This document shows, piece by piece, positions 33,572 to 41,910 of a DNA stretch of 64,000 bases. The stretch's first letter is position 1, and each line of letters starts with the position of its first letter. Source of the stretch: an uncultured Clostridia bacterium (GTDB lineage Bacteria; Bacillota; Clostridia; Oscillospirales; CAG-272). The stretch covers positions 364,572 to 428,571 of the forward strand of contig CAOKAC010000001.1 in assembly GCA_948466345.1 (NCBI GenBank), given 5' to 3'. A program made the position numbers and the translations under genes. The notes below the pieces were generated by a model. The model did not search any database. It was not told the origin of the DNA and saw only the letters and a program-made list of their open reading frames with translations.

Positions 33572-34153
33572 TTATTCGTTTGGTGTTACAAATTTCCAGT
33601 AATGACGCAGATAATCTACCCCCGACCAAATCGTCATCACAATCATAGCTGCAATGGTTATGTAAGACAAAATATGCCACTGGGTAAAGGGCTTCCACGG
33701 CAGCACCACAGGCTCCAGCAGAACGGTAGCAATACATACCACCTGGGTGACTGTTTTAACCTTTCCAAGCCAGCTTGCCGCAATAACCAATCCCTCCTGC
33801 CCGCTTGCAATCAGCCGGATGGAGGTAACCGCCAGCTCTCGGAACATAACGATGGTTGCCGCCCAAATAAATACAGGACGGATATCCGCAAACCGGTACA
33901 AAATGGCCAGCAATGCGCCAAACACCATAAATTTATCTGCCAAGGGATCCATGAATTTGCCAAAATTAGTAATTAAATTTCGTTTTCTGGCAATTTTACC
34001 GTCCAGCATATCCGTAAAGGCGGTTACAATAAACACCAACGCAGCCAAAGCCCTGCACACGGTATCGTTGGGTACTGCAATAAGAATAATCATAAATACA
34101 GGCACCAAAAAAATCCGGATGAGTGTAAGCTTATTAGGTAGATTGAGTTTCAT
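33572..34153 (-). CDS. pgsA: CDP-diacylglycerol-glycerol-3-phosphate 3-phosphatidyltransferase
   Basis: 193 residues with four or five membrane helices. The CDP-alcohol phosphotransferase motif starts DMLDGKIARKRN and continues with GKFMDPLADK, giving all the catalytic Asp residues. It makes phosphatidylglycerophosphate, the first step to phosphatidylglycerol. The frame covers the full family length. The nearest gene upstream is galK at 93 bases, so coexpression is uncertain. Confidence 0.95.
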   Translation of the reverse strand: MKLNLPNKLTLIRIFLVPVFMIILIAVPNDTVCRALAALVFIVTAFTDMLDGKIARKRNLITNFGKFMDPLADKFMVFGALLAILYRFADIRPVFIWAATIVMFRELAVTSIRLIASGQEGLVIAASWLGKVKTVTQVVCIATVLLEPVVLPWKPFTQWHILSYITIAAMIVMTIWSGVDYLRHYWKFVTPNE

Positions 34154-34246
34154 AACTTAAAAATTTGTTTGGAGAATCATTCCTGGCCCGGAGGAAGTTA
34201 TATTTACGGCATCGCCGCAGTACCTCCGCGCCCCCTGCAAATGCAA

Positions 34247-35572
34247 TCAGCAGTGCAAATTTTTATCCTTCTGCAGGGCGCCGTCCCCATTCCAAAGGCA
34301 TACCGCCCCGGCCTGTCGAATCGCCGCAAAATGGCAGGCGTCCGGCCCAAAGAAGGATTCGATATATTGCTTATAATCATGGGCAAGTAAGGCAGGCACA
34401 AACGCCTGGATCGTACCGGCAAAACCGCCGCCGTGAAGCCGCCAAGCAGCATCCTGTCCGAAAAGAAAGGCTTCTGTAAGACATAGAGCAACGGACAGTC
34501 CCTGCTGTTTGGGAGCTGCAGGTGCATAACCGTTCTGCAGATATTGGAAGCTGGAGCGTCCGCTGTCCAACGCCAGATGTAAAAACGTATCGGTGTCTCC
34601 TGCAGCCAAAGCATCCGCCTCTTTGCAAACCCGTCGGTTTTCCTGTACAAAATGGATGGCTCGCAAAAGCGCCCGATCTCCTGCAAAGCTACGAATTTCA
34701 TTTGCACGGCTAAGTAAGTCTTCCATTGTCAGCCCCCGCAGGGCGGGACGGTCAAACAGACCCGCCACCTGCCGCATTTCCCGGGGAATAGCAGCGTACT
34801 CTTCACCCAAGTCCGCATGGCTGCCGCCGGTGTTGACAATACACAGGGTATATCCGGATTTTTCGGGATCCCAGTGAATCTTTTGTATTGCAGGCTCTCC
34901 GGGATTTTCAAAATCTATATGGACGATGCCGCCCACAGCACAGGCCAACTGATCCATCAGCCCGCAGGGCTTACCGAAAAAGGTGTTCTCGGCAAACTGA
35001 GCGATTTTGGCAATTTCCACGTTATTAACCGCTCCCCCGTTATAGAGGTGGTTCAAAATATTGCCGACCATCACGGCAAAGGCCGCTGAAGAGGAAAGGC
35101 CTGATCCTTGGGGAATTGAAGACATTGTATAAGCATCAAAGCCGCCCACAGAAAAGCCGCTGTTCAAAAATCCACGGATCACGCCGGCAATCATTGCGCG
35201 GGATGTAAAAAAAGAATTAGAATCTGGTGCGGCAGTTTGCTCCGGCAGCACCGTATCCGGGGCAAAGCCTTCGCTGTGGATGACAACGCGCCCATCCCCT
35301 CTGGGCGCTGCTGCCGCCAAAATATCCATATCTACCGCTCCAGCCAACACATGGCCTAGGTTGTGGTCTGTATGGTTGCCGCCAATTTCCGTTCGTCCCC
35401 CTACAGAATATAGAGAAACGGGACGTTCTTCACCAAATAGTCCGGCAAAACGGGCCACGGCATCGGCAAGCTGCCGGCGGCGGACGTCCAGCCGTCCATG
35501 AGTAGTACAAGAAAGCAGGGTATCATCTACACCGCCGGATAGGATATATGTTTCAAGTGTATAAGGATTCAT
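34247..35572 (-). CDS. galK: Galactokinase (GHMP family)
   Basis: 441 residues. GGRTEIGGNHTDHNLG near residue 60 is the galactokinase signature in a variant form (usually GEHTDYN). SSIPQGSGLSSSAAF is the GHMP phosphate-binding loop, with FGKPCGLMDQLAC containing the catalytic Asp, and LHGGGFAGTIQAF is the C-terminal motif. It phosphorylates galactose to galactose-1-phosphate. No galE, galT or transporter is adjacent, so the rest of the Leloir pathway must be elsewhere. At about 440 residues it is longer than E. coli GalK (382), with extra sequence at the N-terminus. Confidence 0.9.
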   Translation of the reverse strand: MNPYTLETYILSGGVDDTLLSCTTHGRLDVRRRQLADAVARFAGLFGEERPVSLYSVGGRTEIGGNHTDHNLGHVLAGAVDMDILAAAAPRGDGRVVIHSEGFAPDTVLPEQTAAPDSNSFFTSRAMIAGVIRGFLNSGFSVGGFDAYTMSSIPQGSGLSSSAAFAVMVGNILNHLYNGGAVNNVEIAKIAQFAENTFFGKPCGLMDQLACAVGGIVHIDFENPGEPAIQKIHWDPEKSGYTLCIVNTGGSHADLGEEYAAIPREMRQVAGLFDRPALRGLTMEDLLSRANEIRSFAGDRALLRAIHFVQENRRVCKEADALAAGDTDTFLHLALDSGRSSFQYLQNGYAPAAPKQQGLSVALCLTEAFLFGQDAAWRLHGGGFAGTIQAFVPALLAHDYKQYIESFFGPDACHFAAIRQAGAVCLWNGDGALQKDKNLHC

Positions 35573-35641
35573 GGTATCATATTCTCCATTCCGCCCGTTG
35601 GCGGTATAAGATGCAAAATTTTGCAGCCCACACGCGTTTCT

Positions 35642-36424
35642 TTAAAAATCTACCCGCTCCGCTCCGGTACAGCGCCCAGTAGCAGGATCAATAGTAAACA
35701 ATGCGCCTTGACCCGCATACTGTCCGGTTGCGGGCTCAAAATATACGGGCGTCCGCTTCAAGAACTTATGGAGCACATTTTCTGTCTTTACTCCTAAAAT
35801 CCCTTCCTGGGATCCGGTCATGCCCAAATCGGTAATATATCCCGTCCCGCCGGGAAGCACCTGTACATCAGCAGTGGGCACATGGGTGTGGGTACCAAAG
35901 ACCGCCGCCACCCGGCCATCCAGATACCGGGCAAGCGCCAGCTTTTCGCTGGTAGCCTCCGCATGGATATCTACCAGAGCAAAGTCGTACCGCCCGGCAG
36001 TCTTTGAAAGAATAGAATCTGCCGTCTTAAAGGGACTGTCCAGCGGTTCCATAAAAGTAGTACCCAAAAGGCTGATTACCAGTACCCGGCTGCCATCGCA
36101 TTCGGCGATAGTATATCCGTATCCTGGAGCATCGGCGGGATAGTTTGCAGGCCGCAGCACATTTTCATGATCGTCTAAAAAAGAGACGATATCTCTTCTG
36201 CGCAAAGTATGGTTTCCGCCGGTGATCACATCGGCCCCCGCTTCCAGAATTGCTCTGGCGCTGTCGGGAGACAGACCATTGTCATGTGAGGAGTTCTCTC
36301 CATTGACAATTACAAATTGCGCGCCAAGGGCATCCCGCAAGCGGCGCAGCCTTCCGCCGGACAGATAATCCACGCCGCAGGTACGAACAACGTCCCCCAC
36401 GGCCAGTATTTTCAGCATGTTCAT
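35642..36424 (-). CDS. YmdB-like metallophosphoesterase (2',3'-cyclic-nucleotide phosphodiesterase family)
   Basis: 260 residues of the TIGR00282/YmdB family. AVGDVVRTCG, VNGENSSHDNG, TGGNHTLRRRD and GTHTHVPTAD carry the di-metal ligands Asp, Asn and His. B. subtilis YmdB hydrolyses 2',3'-cAMP and affects biofilm and motility decisions. I place the start at ATG 36424, which overlaps the upstream stop codon by one base (TGATG), so the two genes are coupled. In many Firmicutes ymdB follows rny; here that neighbour is replaced by an MGS-fold gene. Confidence 0.88.
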   Translation of the reverse strand: MNMLKILAVGDVVRTCGVDYLSGGRLRRLRDALGAQFVIVNGENSSHDNGLSPDSARAILEAGADVITGGNHTLRRRDIVSFLDDHENVLRPANYPADAPGYGYTIAECDGSRVLVISLLGTTFMEPLDSPFKTADSILSKTAGRYDFALVDIHAEATSEKLALARYLDGRVAAVFGTHTHVPTADVQVLPGGTGYITDLGMTGSQEGILGVKTENVLHKFLKRTPVYFEPATGQYAGQGALFTIDPATGRCTGAERVDF

Positions 36425-36873
36425 CAAAACCGTTTCGTTTTTCTTTTGTTATAGTCAGAATTGGGGTTAACGATCTCACGCCAATCCAAATCGCCCCGAT
36501 CCAGTGCAGTGATCAAAATTTCCGCCGTGGCGATATTGGTCGCTACAGGAATGTTCTGTGCGTCGCAGGCGCGCAGCAGCTCGTATTCCTCTTCTTTAGG
36601 GGCCGCCCCTCTCTCGGAGCTGCGGAAAAACAGCACCACGTCAATCTCGTTGTAGGATACCCGCGAGCAAACCTGCTGCACGCCGCCGTGGCTGCCGGGA
36701 AGCAATTTTTCAATCTCCAGTCCTGTTGCCTCCGCGATATATCTGCCTGTAATACTGGTGGAGCACAGCTTGTGCTTAGAGAGAATCCCGCAATATGCAA
36801 TGCAAAATTGAGTCATAAGTTCTTTTTTTGCGTCATCTGCGATCAAAGCGATTTCCATAATGCAAATTACCAT
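36424..36873 (-). CDS. Methylglyoxal synthase-fold protein lacking catalytic residues
   Basis: 149 residues that follow methylglyoxal synthase along their whole length (ALIADDAKKELM, TSITGRYIAEATG, GGVQQ, VATNIATAEILI). The residues needed for catalysis are changed. The His of ALIAHD is Asp, the catalytic Asp of GGDQQ is Val, and the Asp/His pair of the FFWDP...HDPD segment is replaced by FFRSS...KEEE. It is therefore unlikely to make methylglyoxal from DHAP and may be a phosphate or metabolite sensor. The ATG at 36873 follows AAAAAGGAAAGG; an internal ATG at 36858 is possible. It is coupled to ymdB and about 26 bases after a ParA-like gene. Confidence 0.82.
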   Translation of the reverse strand: MVICIMEIALIADDAKKELMTQFCIAYCGILSKHKLCSTSITGRYIAEATGLEIEKLLPGSHGGVQQVCSRVSYNEIDVVLFFRSSERGAAPKEEEYELLRACDAQNIPVATNIATAEILITALDRGDLDWREIVNPNSDYNKRKTKRF

Positions 36874-36899
36874 GCCTTTCCTTTTTAATATCCGGATTT

Positions 36900-37703
36900 T
36901 TATCGAAATAACGTGCGTTTTCGCTTGCGAATTTTAGGAAGTCCTGAAAATAGGGGAACCGTTTGCCCAAGAAGCCGCCGGGCAATGTTGTGCAGTGCAG
37001 GGGCAGCTTCTCCGGCCGCACCATGCCCTTCCTGTTCCAGCGTAAGTGCATAATCGTAGGGCACCACACCAAGGAGCGGGATCCCCGTTCCATCCATGAT
37101 CTCCAGCATACTGTGGCGTACACTTTTTTTTGCGCACGCCCCCTGTACGTCAAAGGGATTGATAACCAAGCGCACATCTGTAACGCCGCACGTCTGCAAT
37201 CGCTGGCCGCTTCGACCAGCGGCACGGATGCTGGCAGGGGTATGTCCCGCCACGATAACGGCGCTATGCGCAATGGCAGCCGCTGCTTCCAAGCCGGTAC
37301 TGACGCCGGCGCCTGTATCTATAAGAACAAAATCCGCCTGCATCTGTTCTGCCGCTTTCTGCACAGCACTTCCCAAAAGCGTATTCTGTTCCGACGACAT
37401 ACGTCCCTCTCCATTCGCGGAAAGCAAGTCCTCCTGGACGGCCGGAAGAAGATACAGTTCCTGTTCACAGGGACGAAGCAAGGCGTTTTCCACAGAGCAT
37501 TTCTCCTGCGCCAGATCAGATACCGTGTATAAAACATGATCCTCTACTCCGCACAGCAAATCCAGACAGGGGCTGCAAAAGTCAAAGTCCGCCAGAAGTA
37601 CACGCCTGCCTTCCGCGGCAAGCGCGCGAGCCAGACCCAGTGCCACAGTGGATTTTCCTACACCTCCCTTAGAGGAAGCGAACAGTAGCACATTTTCCGT
37701 CAT
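36900..37703 (-). CDS. MinD/ParA-family P-loop ATPase
   Basis: 267 residues. The deviant Walker A SSKGGVGKSTVALGLA (about 9-24), VLLADFDFCSPCLD and VLIDTGAG (Walker B) place it with MinD/Mrp/ParA-like ATPases. Unlike MinD there is no clear C-terminal membrane-targeting helix; the tail is Arg/Lys-rich (IRKRKRTLFR). I choose ATG 37703 (MTENVLLFASS); upstream ATGs lack a ribosome binding site. It may belong to the flagellar-FlhG or septum-site group, but neither minC/minE nor a ParB gene is adjacent. It is the first gene of a run with the MGS-like gene and ymdB. Confidence 0.83.
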   Translation of the reverse strand: MTENVLLFASSKGGVGKSTVALGLARALAAEGRRVLLADFDFCSPCLDLLCGVEDHVLYTVSDLAQEKCSVENALLRPCEQELYLLPAVQEDLLSANGEGRMSSEQNTLLGSAVQKAAEQMQADFVLIDTGAGVSTGLEAAAAIAHSAVIVAGHTPASIRAAGRSGQRLQTCGVTDVRLVINPFDVQGACAKKSVRHSMLEIMDGTGIPLLGVVPYDYALTLEQEGHGAAGEAAPALHNIARRLLGQTVPLFSGLPKIRKRKRTLFR

Positions 37704-37842
37704 ATTTTCCCACACCCTTTTCCGCACATTGGCAAATCCCATTTCAAAGCCCATTTATAGGATTTTATTATACCACTAATGGAGCCGTCAAGTCAACACC
37801 ATACAGGATTTTTATAAGAGAATACAGTATCTTCCAAAAATA

Positions 37843-37866
37843 AAAAGAGGGAGTCCCCCTCTTTAT
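37843..37866. terminator. Terminator after the cobalamin ECF operon
   Basis: An eight-base stem AAAGAGGG/CCCTCTTT (37844-37851 with 37857-37864) with A- and T-rich flanks, just past the ECF S-component stop on the minus strand. Confidence 0.75.
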
Positions 37867-37876
37867 TATTTTTCCC

Positions 37877-38551
37877 TCAAAATGCAAAAAATCCGTAGTG
37901 CAACCGCATGCGGTCCAATTTTTTGCCAATAGGGCCTGCAAGCAGCGCAAGAAATACTATATTAGAAAAGGCATATGTGACTGTCATGGGAAGCGCAGCA
38001 ACTGCCAGCGCCAGCCATGCGGAAAAGCTAGGCTCGCCTGCAAGCCACACCATAGACCAAAGATCCATCAGCAGGGAAAACAAAACGCCGCATAGTCCGC
38101 CGTGTATAAAAAGAAGAATCCGGCTTTTTCGCAGCGGCTTTGCAAGCAGTCCGGATAAAAAGCCGATCAGTCCCCATGTGAGCATCTGAAAAGGCGTCCA
38201 GGGACCTTGCCCGAAAAGAAAATTGGACACCAGTCCTGTCATAGCCCCAGTAAAAAATCCTGCCTGGGGCCCAAGATACATTCCGCAGATTACCGTCATA
38301 GCGCTTACCGGTTTAAAATGAGGCAGCCATACAAAAACGGCACGGGAACAAACAGATAAGGCGCACAGCACAGCTAAAATGGCCGCCTCCCCTGCCCGAA
38401 TCTGTCGGGCTTCAAATGCTGAAAGGCACAATGCCAAGGCCGCAATAGAAAGAAGCAGGCTGGTCCATGCCCATCCCTTTGCAGGAAACAAAACCGCGCC
38501 TGCAACGGCGGCTGCGATCAAGAAAAGAATGAGCAACAGCTTACCCCTCAC
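37877..38551 (-). CDS. ECF transporter S component (cobalamin type, CbrT-like)
   Basis: 224 residues with about six hydrophobic segments. The stretch KPVSAMTVICGMYLGPQAG and GALTG-like (GAMTGLVSNFLFGQGPW) followed by TPFQMLTWGLIGFLSG is typical of the S component family seen with cobalamin transport. It binds the vitamin and docks onto EcfT and the ATPases. The substrate assignment rests on the cobalamin riboswitch that leads this operon and on the DUF4430 gene, not on the S component alone. It overlaps the ATPase gene by 11 bases and is the last gene of the operon. Confidence 0.85.
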   Translation of the reverse strand: MRGKLLLILFLIAAAVAGAVLFPAKGWAWTSLLLSIAALALCLSAFEARQIRAGEAAILAVLCALSVCSRAVFVWLPHFKPVSAMTVICGMYLGPQAGFFTGAMTGLVSNFLFGQGPWTPFQMLTWGLIGFLSGLLAKPLRKSRILLFIHGGLCGVLFSLLMDLWSMVWLAGEPSFSAWLALAVAALPMTVTYAFSNIVFLALLAGPIGKKLDRMRLHYGFFAF

Positions 38552-40151
38552 AGTCCACCTCCAAATACGCCGTCAACTGCTCTATCGTAACAGCCGGAGC
38601 GGTGATTCCCCTGGAAATTCTCCGCACGGCAGTGGTATAGGCTGTACTTTCTGTAAAAAAGGAAAAGGTATCCGCCTGGGCTGTAATGGTTCCATCAAAA
38701 AACAGGCCGCAGCGGTGTGCTGTCTCGGCGGCAAATTCTACGTCGTGGGTCACAAATAAAATGGTTTTTCCCTGCCTAGCAAGACGGCGTAAAATCCATG
38801 ACAATTCCTGTCTGGCAGATGCGTCCAGGCCTTTTGCCGGCTCATCCAGCAAAAAAAGCGGCGCATCGGTAAGCAGCAAACGGCAGAGGGCGCATTTCTG
38901 CCGCTGACCGCCGCTGAGATCCCTCGGATTTTGTTTCATTAGATGCGCGATCCCTAGCAGGGCGGCCGCTTCTTCCACCGCCTCCCTTCCTTTTCCCAAA
39001 TGTGCAGCCGCACGGTGCAAATCCTCTCCTACCGTGTCCTGCAAAAATAGCGATTTGCTATTTTGGGGAAGCAGGGCCGTGTCCACCAGCCGCTTTATTT
39101 TTCCGCTATATGGCGGAAGAAGGCCGGCCAACATAGACAGGGCTGTGGTTTTTCCGCTCCCGTTGGCGCCAAGCAGTGCAAAAATTTCTCCTGAATATAA
39201 GGAAAAATGCAGTCCGCGTACCACATCTGGACTCTTTTTTTGATACCGAAACCAAGCGTCACGCACAGAAAGAACCACCTCTTCCCGAGGAGCAGGAGCG
39301 GTTTCTACAGAATTTTCTTTCAAGTGCACACAGCGGGATAAATACTGCCTGCCCTCTCCCACTGACAGAGGACACGGGTCCGTCCCGCCGGTTTTAAGAT
39401 ATATTCTGGCAGCTGCCGGCAAAGCGGCCTCCAAGCCCGCCTCAGCCAAAGCATAAGGAGACTGGACGGGGGATCCCAAAAAGCGGAGCCGCCCTGCGTC
39501 CAGCAGCAGCACTTGATTGCAAAGAGGCAGTGTTCTCTCCAGCCTGTGGTCTGTTAAAATAATGGTAACGCCCGTCTCCCGATTCAACCGTTCCAATACG
39601 GACAAAAAATCTGCTGCTGCAAGGGGATCCAGCATGGAGCATGGCTCGTCCAAAAGCAGAACCTGCGCTCCCATTGCCAACACCGCCCCAAGCGCCACCA
39701 GCTGTTTTTGACCGCCGGACAACTGAGCGGTGCGGGCATGGAATATATCCGACAGCCCCAGCAGACTGGCAGTTTCCGCTACGGTGCGTCGAATCCTGTC
39801 CGGGGAAACGCCTAGATTTTCCAGACCGTATGCCAATTCTCTTGCAACAGAATCACATACCAGCTGGCTATCCGGATCCTGCATGATATATCCGATTTTG
39901 GACGCGGATGTACGTGGATCCAGCCCGTCAATGTCATCCCCCTTATACAGACGCTTTCCCTGCATAATTCCATGAGGCGTCATTTCCTTTTTCAGCATGT
40001 GCAGCAGTGTGGTTTTTCCAGACCCCGTTTTTCCGCACAGCAAAAGAAACGCCCCTTCCTCAACGACAAGGGACAGATTCTCCAACGCTGGGGTGTCGGA
40101 CTTTGGATAAGTAAAGGACAAATTTTCTATTGCAAAGCATGGTGTAATCAT
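38541..40151 (-). CDS. Double-ATPase energy-coupling factor (EcfA1-EcfA2 fusion)
   Basis: 536 residues with two complete ABC ATPase domains. Domain 1 has CGKTGSGKTTLL, LSGGQKQLVALG and VLLLDEPCSMLD. Domain 2 has LGANGSGKTTALS, LSGGQRQKCAL and LFLLDEPAKGLD. Separate genes usually encode EcfA and EcfA'. The ATG at 40151 is preceded by AAGGAGA; an upstream frame of 80 codons with no binding site is not included. The start overlaps the end of ecfT by four bases (ATGA). It powers uptake by an ECF transporter. Confidence 0.92.
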   Translation of the reverse strand: MITPCFAIENLSFTYPKSDTPALENLSLVVEEGAFLLLCGKTGSGKTTLLHMLKKEMTPHGIMQGKRLYKGDDIDGLDPRTSASKIGYIMQDPDSQLVCDSVARELAYGLENLGVSPDRIRRTVAETASLLGLSDIFHARTAQLSGGQKQLVALGAVLAMGAQVLLLDEPCSMLDPLAAADFLSVLERLNRETGVTIILTDHRLERTLPLCNQVLLLDAGRLRFLGSPVQSPYALAEAGLEAALPAAARIYLKTGGTDPCPLSVGEGRQYLSRCVHLKENSVETAPAPREEVVLSVRDAWFRYQKKSPDVVRGLHFSLYSGEIFALLGANGSGKTTALSMLAGLLPPYSGKIKRLVDTALLPQNSKSLFLQDTVGEDLHRAAAHLGKGREAVEEAAALLGIAHLMKQNPRDLSGGQRQKCALCRLLLTDAPLFLLDEPAKGLDASARQELSWILRRLARQGKTILFVTHDVEFAAETAHRCGLFFDGTITAQADTFSFFTESTAYTTAVRRISRGITAPAVTIEQLTAYLEVDCEG

Positions 40152-41038
40152 GACATCGTCTCCTTTTCGGATGGGAAAGCCCGGTAAATAGCGCGAACGT
40201 AGGTAATACGGCCCCAAAGTTCCCAAAGGGCGGGCAGCAGCATAAAGCCTCCATATACGATATATAGTGGCAGGGAGAGGCGTGCATCCCACACGCCGGA
40301 CAAAGCAGGATAAAACCGATATGCGCCACTGCCCAGAGCGCTCAGTGTAAGAATTCCCAAAATCAGCAGTAAAAGAGTTCCGGTGATCCATTTATCCCGT
40401 CGGGAAAATACATATGGTGCGTAAAAACTGCGGCCAGGCAGATTGCCGCCGCGGCATTCCATAGAAGCGCCGGCGGTGACACTGTCCTCCAAAGCACAAG
40501 AAACCAGGGCGCTAAAATAGAGGGATGCGGAGCGAAGTTTGCCCACCCCCGTTCCGCCGCAGCCCTGCTGCGCAGAGCGAATCTCTCGAAACCGACGGGT
40601 AAGCATGGGAATAAATCGGAGAGTCATAGAAAGAATCAACGCCGTTTTGGGCGCACGCTTTCCCAAAAGATATAAGAGTCGGTCTCCCTGTAGCGCATAG
40701 AAAATAGCCCTACACCATAGGAGAACGGAAAGAAGCAGCACGCCGTTTACCGCGCCGGCTGTTAGAGACTCTAAGGTAATGGGAATATGAAAAAGAAAAA
40801 ACAGCACCGTCCGCCCTCTTGGAACAAAGATTGGATTTCCCAGACAAACTGTAAAAAAAAGCAACAGCAGAAAAGGGATTTCCCGCAGGGGAAGGGGCTG
40901 ATATAAGCTAAGAAAACACACCCCGCCCAGTAGAGACAGTACGGCGAGGACAGGATGCATATACAATACGGAAAAAAGAACAGCCGCCAGAAAAAACAGC
41001 AGCAGCGGCAGCGGATGGCAGGTGTCTGTTTTTTTCAT
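40148..41038 (-). CDS. ecfT: ECF transporter transmembrane component EcfT
   Basis: 296 residues with several hydrophobic helices and the Arg-rich cytoplasmic region (MLTRRFREIRSAQQ, then ASMECRGGN), a hallmark of EcfT that couples to the ATPases. The ATG at 41038 follows AAAAGGAG. It lies 20 bases after the DUF4430 gene and overlaps ecfA. Together with the S component it completes a dedicated, group-I style ECF transporter, with its own T and A proteins, rather than a shared module. Confidence 0.9.
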   Translation of the reverse strand: MKKTDTCHPLPLLLFFLAAVLFSVLYMHPVLAVLSLLGGVCFLSLYQPLPLREIPFLLLLFFTVCLGNPIFVPRGRTVLFFLFHIPITLESLTAGAVNGVLLLSVLLWCRAIFYALQGDRLLYLLGKRAPKTALILSMTLRFIPMLTRRFREIRSAQQGCGGTGVGKLRSASLYFSALVSCALEDSVTAGASMECRGGNLPGRSFYAPYVFSRRDKWITGTLLLLILGILTLSALGSGAYRFYPALSGVWDARLSLPLYIVYGGFMLLPALWELWGRITYVRAIYRAFPSEKETMS

Positions 41039-41058
41039 GGCGGCTCCTTTTATGTTAC

Positions 41059-41544
41059 TTAAAAATAGGTATTGTAGTCGGCAGTATAGAACCATACAAG
41101 CTGATCGCCGGCTTGTATCATATAGTCCGTTGCGCCTACAGAGGCCAGTTCTCCGTTTACTTGGAACATCCAGCCGGAGTTTTCGCCTGCATCTCCGGCT
41201 GATAAACCGCCGATGCCGGTGACATATCCGTTACTGTGCACCAAAACGATATCGTTTTTATCCGCTACTTCCATCAGTGCATCAAAGGCGTTTGTTTCAT
41301 CCTGAAAAGCGTACTCGGTTTCCCCGAGAATGACGGGGTTCTCCCACACATCTTTCGTGACTGTGTCGTCGCAGATAATTTTCACCGTGACGCTGCTTTG
41401 CGCATCTGCTGTAGTGTCTGCGTCCTGCTGTGTGGTCGTCTCCTCCTCTTTCTTCTCTTGGTCTGCATTTTTGCAGGCGCTCAGAGAAAAGAGCAATACT
41501 GTCGCCAACAAAAGCGCCATCCATTTTTTCATGTTCGTTTTCAT
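41059..41544 (-). CDS. DUF4430 lipoprotein, probable cobalamin-binding partner of the ECF transporter
   Basis: 161 residues. A lipoprotein signal with the LSAC lipobox at about residues 21-24 is followed by a Glu/Thr-rich linker. The DUF4430 domain ends with GENSGWMFQVNGELASVGATDYMIQAGDQLVWFY. This domain resembles the C-terminal beta domain of mammalian transcobalamin and intrinsic factor, which binds vitamin B12. It should sit outside the membrane and hand cobalamin to the S component. It is directly downstream of the cobalamin riboswitch. The start among ATG 41565, 41544 and 41532 is uncertain; I use 41544, with AAAGGA upstream. Confidence 0.85.
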   Translation of the reverse strand: MKTNMKKWMALLLATVLLFSLSACKNADQEKKEEETTTQQDADTTADAQSSVTVKIICDDTVTKDVWENPVILGETEYAFQDETNAFDALMEVADKNDIVLVHSNGYVTGIGGLSAGDAGENSGWMFQVNGELASVGATDYMIQAGDQLVWFYTADYNTYF

Positions 41545-41634
41545 AGATACAGTTTTTCCTTTCATTGTAGAGATTTAAAAACAATAGAGTTACTTTGTTT
41601 TTAAATTTTTCTGAGACATTCGTCTTCATGGGAG

Positions 41635-41665
41635 AAAAAGAAAAAACTCCCTTCTTGGAAAGGAG
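41635..41665 (-). terminator. Expression-platform terminator of the cobalamin riboswitch
   Basis: On the minus strand CTCCTTT/AAGGGAG (7 bp, one G-U pair) with a five-base loop is followed by TTTTTTCTTTTT, between the aptamer and the DUF4430 gene. Confidence 0.8.
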
Positions 41666-41760
41666 CTGTACTGTTAAAATTCCGCCACAAAAAACCGCTG
41701 CCTGCGGCGGAAGGTCAACAAAATACGCTTACCACTTTCCCGCTTGCCCAAAAGTGTGAT

Positions 41761-41876
41761 TGCACGTACATCCGCGGCAGGCATTCTGACTGAAGAGAAG
41801 ACTCTCTAACACAGCAATGGCGGTTGCGACGGATTTACACCGTACTTTCCCTAGCCGTGGAAGGTTGCGTGATTCT
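41761..41876 (-). promoter_or_regulatory. Cobalamin riboswitch
   Basis: Read on the minus strand: CTAGGGAA...GGTGTAAATCCGTCGC, the conserved core with its GGTG and AAATCCG, an internal variable arm, and the B12 box AGTCAGAATGCCTGCC. P1 is formed by CACG/CGTG near the ends. Together with the downstream terminator this predicts repression of the ECF genes when adenosylcobalamin is present. The CCGC(C)-type L5 part is shortened (CAACCGCCATTG), so the element may be of the shorter class II type. Confidence 0.85.
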
Positions 41877-41910
41877 TTTTTTGTTAGTATATCTTGTTCG
41901 CCGCTTCTTG

